Of a stretch of 64,000 bases of DNA, positions 41,144 through 49,900 are shown in pieces. Source of the stretch: Streptomyces sp. RPA4-2 (GTDB lineage: Bacteria > Actinomycetota > Actinomycetes > Streptomycetales > Streptomycetaceae); contig NZ_CP050975.2 of the NCBI RefSeq assembly GCF_012273515.2, forward strand, positions 9,796,001 through 9,860,000, in the 5' to 3' direction. Each line of letters begins with the position of its first letter. The first letter of the stretch is position 1. The notes below the pieces were generated by a model that saw nothing but the letters and a program-made list of their open reading frames with translations, searched no databases and had not been told where the DNA came from. The translations under genes were made by a program, and so were the position numbers.

Positions 41144-42328
41144 TCACGCGGTCGAAGCTTCGGCGAGCGCCGCGTCCGCCGCGGCGAGCGCGTCGGCGAC
41201 CAGGTCGGCGGTGTCCTCCGTGCCCGCGGCCAGCCGGACCAGGCCCAACGGAACGGATTCCGCGATCTGTTCCTCGCTGAGCATCCCGCGCCACATGGAC
41301 GCCGGGTGCACGGCCAGCGATTCCACGCCGCCGAGGCTGGCCGACCTGCGGGGGTAGCGCAGCCGGCCCAGGAAGGTGTCGGCCATGTCGAATCCACCGG
41401 CGAACTCGATGCCGAGCACACCGCCGAATCCGTTCATCTGGTCGGCGGCCAGTCTGTGCTGCGGGTGGGCCACCAGACCGGGATAGTGCACCTTCGACAC
41501 CGCGGGATGCTCGTTCAGCGCCTCCGCGAGCGCCAGGCCGTTGGTGTTGTGCCTCGGCACTCGCAGCGGCAGGGTGCGCATGCCGCGCAGCAGCAGCCAC
41601 GCGTCGATCGGGCCGAGCGTGGCACCGGTGAGCAGGCCGACGTCCCAGATTCGGTCCAGGATCCTCGCCGGCCCGGCCAGCACTCCCGCGGAGACGTCCG
41701 AATGGCCGTTGAGGTACTTGGTCGCGCTGTGCCAGACCAGATCGACGCCGAAGTCCGCCGGTCGCTGGTTCAGCGGGGTGGCGAAGGTGTTGTCCGCCAT
41801 GGTGAGCACGTTGTGCGCGCGGGCCAGGTCCGCGACGGCGCGCAGGTCGGTGATCCGGAGCAGCGGATTGCTCGGGGATTCCACCAGGATCAGACGGGTC
41901 CGCGGGGTCAGTGCCTTCGCGAAGGACTCCGGGTCGGTCTGGTCCACCAGGGTGGTCGACACGCCGAGGCGCGGCAGCAGCTTCAGCAGCACCGATGCCG
42001 TACCCCCGTACGTGGACTTCTGCCCGATGACGTGGTCACCAGCGGACACCAGGGCCAGCACGGCCGTGGTGAGCGCGGCCATCCCGGACGCGGTGACCAT
42101 GGCCGCCTCGGTGCCCTCCAGTTCGGCGACGACGGCCGCGACCTGTGCGTGGTTCGGGTTGCCGAAGCGGGTGTAGAAGTCCTTGCCCCGAGGGTCGACG
42201 GCGACCTGCGCGAACGCCTCGCCGTCCTCGGCCCAGAACGTCGCCGTCTGGTAGATGGGTGGCGCCACGGCGCGGCTGGGATGGACTTCGCGATCGGCGT
42301 GAACGGTGATGGTGCTCTTGCCCGGCAT
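41144..42328 (-). CDS. Cys/Met-metabolism PLP enzyme (cystathionine gamma-synthase / methionine gamma-lyase type)
   Basis: ATG 42328 follows GGAGGG and gives 394 residues. Signatures include YTRFGNPNHAQVAAVVAELE, ESPSNPLLRITDL, MADNTFATPLNQRP and the PLP lysine in HSATKYLNGHSDVSAG. The family makes or breaks C-S bonds of cystathionine, methionine or related thiols. Residues alone do not separate synthase from lyase. The divergent Lrp-family regulator is typical for inducible amino-acid catabolism, so a methionine gamma-lyase or similar degradative role is slightly favoured. Confidence 0.9.
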   Translation of the reverse strand: MPGKSTITVHADREVHPSRAVAPPIYQTATFWAEDGEAFAQVAVDPRGKDFYTRFGNPNHAQVAAVVAELEGTEAAMVTASGMAALTTAVLALVSAGDHVIGQKSTYGGTASVLLKLLPRLGVSTTLVDQTDPESFAKALTPRTRLILVESPSNPLLRITDLRAVADLARAHNVLTMADNTFATPLNQRPADFGVDLVWHSATKYLNGHSDVSAGVLAGPARILDRIWDVGLLTGATLGPIDAWLLLRGMRTLPLRVPRHNTNGLALAEALNEHPAVSKVHYPGLVAHPQHRLAADQMNGFGGVLGIEFAGGFDMADTFLGRLRYPRRSASLGGVESLAVHPASMWRGMLSEEQIAESVPLGLVRLAAGTEDTADLVADALAAADAALAEASTA

Positions 42329-42420
42329 GGCTGCCCTCCGTGGACCGTCGGGTGCGACTCCGAGAAGCGTGGCCGAGCGATGCCCCGATGAGGCCGGATC
42401 TCGGCAACTTTGGCAGTAAA

Positions 42421-42432
42421 TTGCGCTCGCAA
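42421..42432. promoter_or_regulatory. Lrp-type operator candidate
   Basis: TTGCGCTCGCAA (5-bp arms, 2-bp centre) lies in the 150-bp gap between the divergent trans-sulfuration gene and the Lrp gene, about 50 bp upstream of the regulator. It fits autoregulation and divergent control but is short. Confidence 0.35.
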
Positions 42433-42481
42433 CAGGCGCGCGATTGTGGTACACGAGCCGCGAGAGCAATAATCTGCCGCC

Positions 42482-42925
42482 ATGGACGAAGTGGACCGGT
42501 CGATTCTGTCCGTGCTCGAACAGCACGGTCGCATCAGCAACAGCGAGCTCGCCGCCCGGGTGGGGCTGTCCCCGTCACCCTGCCTGCGGCGCGTGCGCCA
42601 ACTGGAGGAAGCCGGGGTCATCCGCGGTTACCGGGCGCTGATCGATCCCGCCGCGATCGGCCGCGGTCTGCGGGTGTTCGCGGGCGTCCGGCTGATGCGG
42701 CACACCCGCGCGGACGTGGTCGCGTTCGAGCGTGAGGTCACCCGGCTGCCCGAGGTGGTCGCCTGCCACCACATCACCGGCAACTTCGACTATCTGCTCC
42801 AGGTCGAGGTGGCCGACCTGCCCGCCTACGAGGACTTCCACGCCAACCAGTTGGCCGCGCTGCCCGGCGTTGCGACGGTGACGAGCTACGTCAGCATGAA
42901 GACTCTCTCCGCCGACACCACATGA
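42482..42925 (+). CDS. Lrp/AsnC-family transcriptional regulator
   Basis: The 147-residue protein has the N-terminal HTH (RISNSELAARVGLSPSPCLR, RVRQLEEAGVIRGYRALIDP) and the RAM ligand-binding domain (VVACHHITGNFDYLLQVEVA). Such regulators form octamers that respond to amino acids. The gene is divergent from the trans-sulfuration enzyme, which is the likely target, with a sulfur amino acid as effector. Confidence 0.92.
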   Translation: MDEVDRSILSVLEQHGRISNSELAARVGLSPSPCLRRVRQLEEAGVIRGYRALIDPAAIGRGLRVFAGVRLMRHTRADVVAFEREVTRLPEVVACHHITGNFDYLLQVEVADLPAYEDFHANQLAALPGVATVTSYVSMKTLSADTT

Positions 42926-42950
42926 CGATCCCGCCCTGACCCGGTGGTCC

Positions 42951-42984
42951 TGCGCACGGATTGCCGCTTGCGCACGGACTGCCG
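42951..42984. repeat. Short tandem repeat between convergent genes
   Basis: TGCGCACGGATTGCCG (42951-42966) is followed at an 18-bp period by TGCGCACGGACTGCCG (42969-42984), 15 of 16 bases identical. It lies between convergent Lrp and PhzF-like genes. Confidence 0.6.
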
Positions 42985-43036
42985 TGTGGCCGCCCGCGCT
43001 CCGGCGACCGTCGCGGGAGCGAGGGCGGTGGGGCGG

Positions 43037-43885
43037 TCAGAGAGTGATGGTGCCGCGGATGCGGACGGTGGCGGTGCCGCTGACCCAGACGGTGCCGTCC
43101 ATGTCGGCGGTGATCTCGATGCTCGCGGCCCGTCCCAGTCTCGTGCCCTGGGAGACCTGGTACGAGGAGGGCGCGGCGCCGGTGGAGGTGAGCCACTGGC
43201 CGACCGCGGCGTTCATGCTGCCGCACGCGGGATCCTCGGGCACCCCGGCCCCGGGGGCGAAGGTGCGCATCTCGAAGTGGTGTCGGGACCCGTGGGGATA
43301 GGCCCCGATCGCGCCGACCATCGCGGTCGGGATGAGGGAGAAGTCGGGTTCGAGGGCGAGGACCTCCTCGGCCGTGGGCAGTTGGAGCACGGCCCAGCCG
43401 GGACCGTTGTCGACCCACTGGTGGGCCACGACTCGGTCGCGGGTGATGCCGAATGCGGCCACGATCCGGTGCAGACAGTCGTCGTCGAGGGCCCCCTCCC
43501 GCACACGGGGCGGGGCGGCAAAGGACAGGTTGTTCTCGCCATGGCGCACGGTGACCAGGCCGGCGGTGCACTCCTGCACGATGTGGTCGGTGTGCCGCGG
43601 TGTGCCGCCGCCCTCCAGCCAGGCGCGCGCGGAGCCGAGGGTGGGGTGCCCGGCGAACGGCAACTCACCCTGGGGAGTGAAGATCCGCAGCCGGTAGTCC
43701 GCCCCCGGGGCGGTGGGGGGCAGCACGAACGTGGTCTCGGACAGGTTCGTCCAACGCGCCAGACGCTGCATCTCCTCATCGGCCAGGTCCGTCCCGTCCA
43801 GGACGACCGCGACCGGGTTGCCGGAATAGGGGCTCGTGGAAAACACGTCGACCTGCACGAACGAGCGTGTGCGTGGCATGGTCAT
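43037..43885 (-). CDS. PhzF-family isomerase-like protein
   Basis: ATG 43885 follows AAAGG and gives 282 residues. PhzF family marks are the N-terminal QVDVFSTSPYSGNPVAVVLD, the catalytic Glu in NLSETTFVLPP (about residue 46), TPQGELPFAGHPTLGSARA and the late GVPEDPACGSMNAAVGQWL. PhzF isomerises 2,3-dihydro-3-hydroxyanthranilate in phenazine synthesis, but most family members are of unknown substrate and no other phenazine gene is here. It is convergent with the Lrp gene. A cytoplasmic isomerase or epimerase role is the safe statement. Confidence 0.88.
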   Translation of the reverse strand: MTMPRTRSFVQVDVFSTSPYSGNPVAVVLDGTDLADEEMQRLARWTNLSETTFVLPPTAPGADYRLRIFTPQGELPFAGHPTLGSARAWLEGGGTPRHTDHIVQECTAGLVTVRHGENNLSFAAPPRVREGALDDDCLHRIVAAFGITRDRVVAHQWVDNGPGWAVLQLPTAEEVLALEPDFSLIPTAMVGAIGAYPHGSRHHFEMRTFAPGAGVPEDPACGSMNAAVGQWLTSTGAAPSSYQVSQGTRLGRAASIEITADMDGTVWVSGTATVRIRGTITL

Positions 43886-44293
43886 CAAGGGCCTTTCGAG
43901 CGACTGCGGCGGATTCCGCGGGTCCCACCCTTCGGGGCGGAAGCAGGTCCATCTCAACGGACGCCGTGCGGCCAGGACAGGGCCGGCTGCGACAAAGTGG
44001 ATTGATCGACCGGGACTTGAGGAAGGGTCGGAGCACCGTAGCGGGTCAGGGAACGGAACGAGACCTCGACCTCGTTCACCGGGACCAGGACAGCCGAAGA
44101 GATCCTCGAATCATTCGCCCGCTTCTGTCGACGGATCTCCGGCGCACGACACTCGACGGGGCACGCTTGCGGGCCCCGACCTGGTCGTACGGCGCCGAAG
44201 GCTCCCATCGCGCACCGCATCGGGCAACGATCACTCCTGGCAGACCTCTTGACGCAGGGACGATTCCGGACGAACAATTTCGGTCATCCGTTT
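43886..44293. other. Divergent intergenic region with an inverted repeat
   Basis: About 410 bp upstream of both the PhzF-like and discoidin genes. An inverted repeat GAACGAG (44056-44062) / CTCGTTC (44071-44077) lies in the middle. No gene is convincing on either strand. Confidence 0.35.
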
Positions 44294-44305
44294 GACAACG
44301 TTGTC
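44294..44305. promoter_or_regulatory. LacI-type operator upstream of the discoidin protein gene
   Basis: GACAACGTTGTC is a perfect 12-bp palindrome with a central CG, 20 bp before the chosen start. The core CAACGTTG equals that in the GH92 gene (6546) and the GH2 promoter (24061), which suggests a LacI-family regulator. Confidence 0.6.
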
Positions 44306-44324
44306 TTATCGAAAGGCGCCCAGC

Positions 44325-47300
44325 GTGCCCGATGCATCCCTGCATGTCGATCGCCGCCGTTTCGTCCAACTCCTCGGCGCCGCCGCGCTCGTGGCGACCG
44401 TCCCCGTCACCCTCGGGAGCGGCATCGCGAGCGCCCAAGGACGCCCGGGCACGGCACCCGACACCGTTGCGGAGACCTACTACCGTGTCCTGCTGAACCA
44501 CACCCACTGGTCCGAGACGCAGTGGGACGAGGCCCGCGGCTACTACACGGACAAGGACTTCGGCTTCGCCGTGGTGCTCGGCAACGCGGTTCTGCTCACG
44601 CACGGCAGTTACGACAGCGACCGCGCCGGAATCGACGAGAAGACGCTGAAGGCCCGGACGACAGCCACGATCCAGCACTTCGCCGCGTCCAACCGGCTCA
44701 CCGGCGGCACCCAGTGGGGCCGAACGCTGTTCTTCGACACCACCTTCCAGCTTTACTTCGTGCTCGCCGCACGGCTGTTGTGGGACGAGCTCGATGAGGC
44801 CACCCGGACGAACGTCGACACGATCGCCCGCGAACAGGCCGCCTACACCACGGGCTTGGGCACGGGCGACGACCCGAACTCGGGCGGCTGGACCCCGCAC
44901 GGCCTGCTCGGTGGCCACGAGGGCGACACCAAACTCGAGGAGATGGGCGTCTACGCGCAGTCCCTGGCCCCCGGGCTGGCCTGGGCCACGGACGACGCGC
45001 GGCACGCCGACTGGGACAAGGCCTTCGGCGCCTGGGCACGCAACGAAACCGGTCTGCCCCAGGCTGACCTGGTCAACCCGGCCCGTGTCGACGGCGTCCC
45101 CGTGTCCGACAACACCGCCCGCAACCTGTACGACACCTTCATCGTCGAGAACCACGGATCCTTCGGCCCGCACTACCAGGAAGAGCTGTGGCGCACGTCC
45201 GGCCGAAACGCCGCCCACTTCATCACTGCCGGGCGCCCGTTGCCCGAAGCGCTCACCAATCAGCCCAACGCGGACGAGCTGTGGCGCACCCTCCTCGGGG
45301 TGATGAGCGACGCGGGCGAGCCGCTGATGCCGATGGTCAACGACCGGGAGCACCTCTACGGCCGTGACGTCATCCCGCTCGCCTTCCTCGCCCAGGTGGT
45401 CGGCGACCGCGCGGCGGCCCGGGCGGAAGTGGCGCTCGCGGAGCGGCTGGAGGCGTACCAGAAGTACCCGCCGGAGTACCGTCTGGCCAAGTTCTCCGGC
45501 GAGCCGAAGTACGAGCCGGAGGCACGTGCGGAGGTGGCCATCAGCTACCTCTTGCACCTGTGGGCGGCGGGACAGGGCCGAAGGGTGCGCCCCCTGACCG
45601 CGGAGGAACTGTTCGAACACGCCTCGGGCGTCACCGACTTCGGCACCGTCCCCGGTCTGGTGTCCCACCAGTCGACCGGCGCCTGGGCGGGCGTCGTGAC
45701 CAAGCCGGGCTTCGTGAAGTTCGCCTGGCAACCCGCCCACGACGACTGGCTGTTCAAGCTCAGCGGCGCCAACCCCATGTTCCTGCCCAGCACGGCGGCA
45801 CCGGTGACCGGCCGCCAGGTGCGGACGTACAGCAAGCTCCGCGACGGGTTCGACGGCAGTGCAACCGTGGTGCGCCTGAACACGGGCCGGGCGGGCCTGA
45901 CCACCTTGCCCTCGGGTGCGGTCGTCTACGCGACGACCGGCGTCGCAGCGGGGGAGGGGCACCTGGAGGTCCACAACCTCACCATGCCGGGCATGGCGGG
46001 ACTGACGGGTTCGCGCACCTACCGCTTCGCGGAGGGCAGCGCCACCGTGGCCGCACAGGACGCCCGCCCGGCCGCCGCCACCCCGCGCGTGGACGAGGTC
46101 ACCTTCGCGAGGACGGAGGTCAGGCAGTTGCGCATGGCCGGCGTCCTGCCCGACCCGATGTACGGCTACTCCCTCTACGCCTTCGAGGCCCGCGACGGTG
46201 CGGAGGGCGCCGACCTCGCCCGGAGCGGGACGGCGACCGCGTCCTCGTACGACCTCGGCAAGGAGCCGGCACTCGCCGTGGACGGCAACGCCACGAGCCG
46301 ATGGGCGGTTTCGAAGGCGGACCGGCCCCGGGCGGACAGCTGGATCGCCGTCGACCTCGGAGCGGCGCACGCGGTGGACCGCGTCACCCTCCGCTGGGAG
46401 GCCGCCGCCGGACGCGCGTACACCGTGCAGGGTTCGACCGACGGCCGGCAATGGAGCGACCTCGTCTCCTGGCCCGAACCCGACGTTTCCAGCAAGGGCG
46501 GCTGGCTCGACGTCGACGGCCGAGCCGGCCTCGTCGTGAGGGGAACCAAGCAGCCGCTCGCGGTGTACGGCGACACGGTCGTCCTGGCCGACGGTCCGGC
46601 GTCGCCCCTGCTGGCCGAGGGTTATCCCGGCATATCCACCGACCAACTCCGCGACCTCGCCCGCGGTGCCGCTCCGCAGGCCCAGGACGACAGAGTCCGC
46701 GCGGCCCTCACCGAGGATCACCTCAGCCTGTTCAACCTGTCCGACCAGCAGGTGACGACGCGCATCGACATCCCTCAATCCGGCGCGCGCACGGCCCTGT
46801 TCGAAGGACGCCAGACCCTCACAGCCCAAGGCAGCGCCTACGAGGCCCGCCTCGATGCCGCCACGGCCGAACTGCTGCCTCCGCGCATGGTGGTGAGTCC
46901 ACTGTTCGGAGGAAGGCTGCCCGCCGGACTCCGGGCGGAGGTCGTCGACGCCGCCACCGTGCGGCTCACCGGCCCGTCCTGCCGCCTGCGGGTGACCGGC
47001 CAGGGCCGCAGCGAGATGACCGAGGTCCACGCGGGCCGCACCACCACGGTCACCCTGCGGGGCGCCGCGGCCTACCTACTGGACGACCTCGCCCTGGGCC
47101 GCACGGTCTTCCCGACCAACCCGCTCCCTCCCGGCATGTCGGACCCCTCGGCCGCCGTCGACGGTGACCCGCACACGGCCTGGACACCCGGCCCCGACGG
47201 CCGCATGGTCGTCGACCTCGGTGCCGAGCACCCCGTCCGGGAGATCCGCACGGAGTGGACCGGCGGTCACGTCCCCCGCCTCGAGGTGGAACTCAGCAGC

Positions 47301-47450
47301 GACGGCCTGGCCTACACACAGGCCGGCCGACTCACGGGACGCGGCAGGAGCCGCCGGCTCACCACCAACGGCACCGCCCGTTACGTGGCACTGGCGACCG
47401 ACGCGGGACGGCGGGACGACGCCCGGCTGACCAGCCTCTCCGTGCGCTGA
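44325..47450 (+). CDS. Large Tat-exported discoidin-domain protein, putative carbohydrate-active
   Basis: I prefer GTG 44325, preceded by GAAAGGCG, over the TTG at 44292 that lies on the operator; the product is then 1041 residues. Residues about 9-40 form a twin-arginine signal (DRRRFVQLLG then a hydrophobic stretch ending IASAQG). Residues 50-400 are mostly helical (YYRVLLNHTHWSETQWDEAR, SGGWTPHGLLGGHEGDTKLE), resembling an alpha/alpha toroid as in polysaccharide lyases or GH88/105-like enzymes, then beta-rich segments. Two F5/8 type C (discoidin/CBM32) domains are seen: around residue 630-730 (DSWIAVDLGAAHAVDRVTLR) and at the C-terminus (RMVVDLGAEHPVREIRTEW). Family assignment of the catalytic part is unknown. 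The LacI-type operator supports a sugar-related role. Confidence 0.8.
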   Translation: MPDASLHVDRRRFVQLLGAAALVATVPVTLGSGIASAQGRPGTAPDTVAETYYRVLLNHTHWSETQWDEARGYYTDKDFGFAVVLGNAVLLTHGSYDSDRAGIDEKTLKARTTATIQHFAASNRLTGGTQWGRTLFFDTTFQLYFVLAARLLWDELDEATRTNVDTIAREQAAYTTGLGTGDDPNSGGWTPHGLLGGHEGDTKLEEMGVYAQSLAPGLAWATDDARHADWDKAFGAWARNETGLPQADLVNPARVDGVPVSDNTARNLYDTFIVENHGSFGPHYQEELWRTSGRNAAHFITAGRPLPEALTNQPNADELWRTLLGVMSDAGEPLMPMVNDREHLYGRDVIPLAFLAQVVGDRAAARAEVALAERLEAYQKYPPEYRLAKFSGEPKYEPEARAEVAISYLLHLWAAGQGRRVRPLTAEELFEHASGVTDFGTVPGLVSHQSTGAWAGVVTKPGFVKFAWQPAHDDWLFKLSGANPMFLPSTAAPVTGRQVRTYSKLRDGFDGSATVVRLNTGRAGLTTLPSGAVVYATTGVAAGEGHLEVHNLTMPGMAGLTGSRTYRFAEGSATVAAQDARPAAATPRVDEVTFARTEVRQLRMAGVLPDPMYGYSLYAFEARDGAEGADLARSGTATASSYDLGKEPALAVDGNATSRWAVSKADRPRADSWIAVDLGAAHAVDRVTLRWEAAAGRAYTVQGSTDGRQWSDLVSWPEPDVSSKGGWLDVDGRAGLVVRGTKQPLAVYGDTVVLADGPASPLLAEGYPGISTDQLRDLARGAAPQAQDDRVRAALTEDHLSLFNLSDQQVTTRIDIPQSGARTALFEGRQTLTAQGSAYEARLDAATAELLPPRMVVSPLFGGRLPAGLRAEVVDAATVRLTGPSCRLRVTGQGRSEMTEVHAGRTTTVTLRGAAAYLLDDLALGRTVFPTNPLPPGMSDPSAAVDGDPHTAWTPGPDGRMVVDLGAEHPVREIRTEWTGGHVPRLEVELSSDGLAYTQAGRLTGRGRSRRLTTNGTARYVALATDAGRRDDARLTSLSVR

Positions 47451-47478
47451 CCGGCCTTCCACCCGCCGTCTGCCTCCT

Positions 47479-47519
47479 GGCAGCGGAACGCCCGCCACCG
47501 CGTGGGGAGTTCCGCTGCC
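47479..47519 (+). terminator. Hairpin terminator after the discoidin gene
   Basis: Perfect 11-bp arms 47479-47489 and 47509-47519 with a 19-nt loop, 28 bp after the stop. Confidence 0.65.
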
Positions 47520-48181
47520 GGACGTCCAGGTCTCCACGACCCGGAGAAAGGCGAACCACAAATCCGTGACCGCGGGCCGGGGCAGGACGAAGGCAGCTCT
47601 GCTCCGGACCTCGCTCGTCGGCGACGGACCGGACGACCGAGGTCCACACACCGCGAAGGGCCGGGTTGTCCGGGTGTGGATCATGAGCCACCCGGCCACT
47701 GCCTGAGGGCGGGGTCGTGGGCGGCCCGCGGTCGGCGGTCGGTGGTGTCGCAGCGCAGCCGCCGAGGGACACCGAGCCACCTGTGGCTGCCTGCCGCCCA
47801 CCCAGCCACAGCCCAGGTCACACGCCGTCGACGTGCCCCCAGTGCTTGATCAGCACCACCGGTTGCGTGCCCTGCGGGATGCGGACAGCATGTTGCAGGA
47901 GCAGAAGAGCCCTTTTGCTCCTTTTGTGCGACACATCGGCTACTCTCCGTGACACCTGGTGTGCCGACAGAGACCGGACGGTGTGACGGCGGAGGAGGCC
48001 ACGGGAGCGCTCTCCAAGGTTCGCGGACGAGAAGTCTTCGCACGGCTGCACAGCGCCTTGAGGGCCTCCTCGCACGGTCCGCCCCCACCGATCACTCGCA
48101 GAGGGAACGGTCGGCACCGACTCCGTCGGGCACGTCAGCACCCTGGAGCGGTGGTGCCACCACAAGGAAAGGACCTTCCTG
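47520..48181. other. Long intergenic region upstream of the decarboxylase gene
   Basis: About 660 bp without a convincing gene. It contains a 7-bp-arm hairpin followed by TTTTG (47897-47926), a palindrome ACACCTGGTGT (47952-47962) and a CebR-like palindrome CGGGAGCGCTCTCC (48002-48015, 11 of 14 matches). The A/T-rich part around 47890-47945 is a likely promoter zone for the decarboxylase. Confidence 0.35.
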
Positions 48182-49834
48182 ATGTCCACCACCGTGATCC
48201 AACACGTGCTGAACAGGCTGCGGGACATCGGCGTGCGTCACGTCTTCGGTGTTCCCGGCGACTACGCCTTCCCCGTCGACGACGCCATCGCCGAACACCC
48301 GGACATAGATTGGATAGGCAGCTGCAACGAGCTGAACGCGGCCTACAGCGCCGACGGTTACGCCCGTGTGCACGGCATCGGCGCAGTGTGCACCACCTAC
48401 GGGGTCGGGGAACTCAGCGCGATCAACGGCATCGCCGGCGCCTACACCGAACACCTCCCGGTGTTCCACCTGGTCGGCATGCCCAAGATGCCCGTCCAGG
48501 CCCACCACTCGCTCGTCCACCACACCCTGGGCAACGGCGAGTTCGACCTCTTCCAGAAGATGTCCGACGCCGTGGTGTGCGCGAGCGCCATCATGACACC
48601 GCAGAACGCCGCGGCCGAGACCGAGCGCCTCATCGCGGCGGCGCTCTATCACCGCCGCCCGGTCTACATGGCCTTTCCCGCCGACCTCGCGGAGATGCCG
48701 GTGATCGGCAAGGCCCAGCCGCTCTCGCCGCCCGCCAGCGACCCCGCGCAGGTGGAGGCGGCCGTTCAGGCCATCACCGACATGCTCGGCCGGGCGAACA
48801 GCGCCTGCGTCCTGCCCGGAATCCTCACCACACGCGTCGGCCTCGGCGCGGACCTCCAGCAATTCCTCGACGCCACCGGCCTGCCCTTCGCCACGATGAT
48901 GGCCGACAAGAGTGTCCTGGAGGAGGCCCAGCCCGCGTACATCGGCATGTACGACGGCAAGCTCATGAACGAGAGCGTCCGTCGCTTCGTCGAGGACGGT
49001 GACGTCGTCGTCCTGGTCGGCGCGATGATGCACGACTTCAACACCGGTGCGTTCACCGCCAACCTCGACCCCGGCCGTACGATCGACATCCGCCATCACC
49101 ATGTCAGCGTCGACGGCATGACCTACCAGAGCGTGGAGATGAAGGACCTCCTCGACGCTCTCGCCCAGAAGCTCCCGCGCAAGCAGTGGCCGCGCCCGTC
49201 GGCAGAGGTGAACCGGATGTCCCAGGCCGCCGGCAGCGGCGACGACTCCATCACCGCCGAGAACCTCTACCCCCGCTGGGAGAGCTTCCTCAAGCCCGAC
49301 GACATCCTGGTCGCGGAGACCGGAACCGTCTCCATGGGCCTGGCCTTTGCCCGGCTGCCCCACGGTGCCACCTTCCAGAACCAGTCCCTGTGGGGATCGA
49401 TCGGCTGGGCGACCCCCGCCGCGGTCGGCGCGGCCGTCGCCGCCGCGGACGAGCAGCGGGTCGTCCTGGTCACCGGCGATGGCTCCCACCAGCTCACCGC
49501 TCAGGAGATCAGCCAGTTCGGGCGGTTCGGCCTGCGCCCGGTGGTGTTCGTCCTGAACAACCACGGCTACCTGATCGAGCGCCTGCTCTGCAAGGACCCG
49601 GACATCGCGTACAACGACCTCGCCAACTGGCACTACTCGGAGCTGCCGAAGGCCTTGGGCTGCGACGACTGGTTCACCGCCCGCGTGTCGACCCTCGCCG
49701 AACTCGACCAGGCCATGGAGACCGCGGCGAAGGGCGGCACCGGCTGCTACATCGAGGTCATGACGGACACCTACGCGGCACCGCCCCTGGCCAACCAACT
49801 GCACGAGAACATCGACACGCTCTACTCTGCGTAG
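48182..49834 (+). CDS. Thiamine-diphosphate-dependent 2-oxo acid decarboxylase (pyruvate/indolepyruvate decarboxylase type)
   Basis: The 550-residue product, start ATG 48182 after AAAGGA, is full length for the family. Glu50 (CNELNAAYSADGYARV) matches the cofactor-activating Glu, and His113-His114 (HHSLVHHTLGNGEF) match the catalytic pair of Zymomonas pyruvate decarboxylase. The ThDP/Mg motif runs from GDGSHQLTAQEISQF (about residue 432) to FVLNN. It should convert pyruvate, indolepyruvate or a branched 2-oxo acid to the aldehyde and CO2 in the cytoplasm. No alcohol or aldehyde dehydrogenase gene lies next to it, so the aldehyde's fate is not shown. A palindrome-rich 5' region suggests regulated expression. 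Confidence 0.9.
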   Translation: MSTTVIQHVLNRLRDIGVRHVFGVPGDYAFPVDDAIAEHPDIDWIGSCNELNAAYSADGYARVHGIGAVCTTYGVGELSAINGIAGAYTEHLPVFHLVGMPKMPVQAHHSLVHHTLGNGEFDLFQKMSDAVVCASAIMTPQNAAAETERLIAAALYHRRPVYMAFPADLAEMPVIGKAQPLSPPASDPAQVEAAVQAITDMLGRANSACVLPGILTTRVGLGADLQQFLDATGLPFATMMADKSVLEEAQPAYIGMYDGKLMNESVRRFVEDGDVVVLVGAMMHDFNTGAFTANLDPGRTIDIRHHHVSVDGMTYQSVEMKDLLDALAQKLPRKQWPRPSAEVNRMSQAAGSGDDSITAENLYPRWESFLKPDDILVAETGTVSMGLAFARLPHGATFQNQSLWGSIGWATPAAVGAAVAAADEQRVVLVTGDGSHQLTAQEISQFGRFGLRPVVFVLNNHGYLIERLLCKDPDIAYNDLANWHYSELPKALGCDDWFTARVSTLAELDQAMETAAKGGTGCYIEVMTDTYAAPPLANQLHENIDTLYSA

Positions 49835-49868
49835 ACCCACCGGCGCGTACACGCGGGTACGGCACTTC

Positions 49869-49896
49869 GCGCGGCCCCCGCCGTCGGGGGCTGCGC
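49869..49896. terminator. Hairpin between convergent decarboxylase and DUF1684 genes
   Basis: A 12-bp stem with one mismatch (49869-49880 with 49885-49896) and a CCGT loop lies in the 66-bp gap between convergent genes and probably serves both. Confidence 0.7.
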
Positions 49897-49900
49897 GTGC

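Noticed and set aside
43037..43885. Phenazine biosynthesis cluster suggested by the PhzF-like gene
   Set aside because: No other phz-like gene is in the window, and most PhzF-family members are unrelated to phenazines.
44076..47030. 984-codon minus-strand frame opposite the discoidin gene
   Set aside because: Low-complexity Val/Gly/Ala/Arg translation of antisense codons; the plus-strand protein has clear domains.
48092..49852. 586-codon minus-strand frame opposite the decarboxylase
   Set aside because: Shadow of the decarboxylase gene, which has exact catalytic residues.
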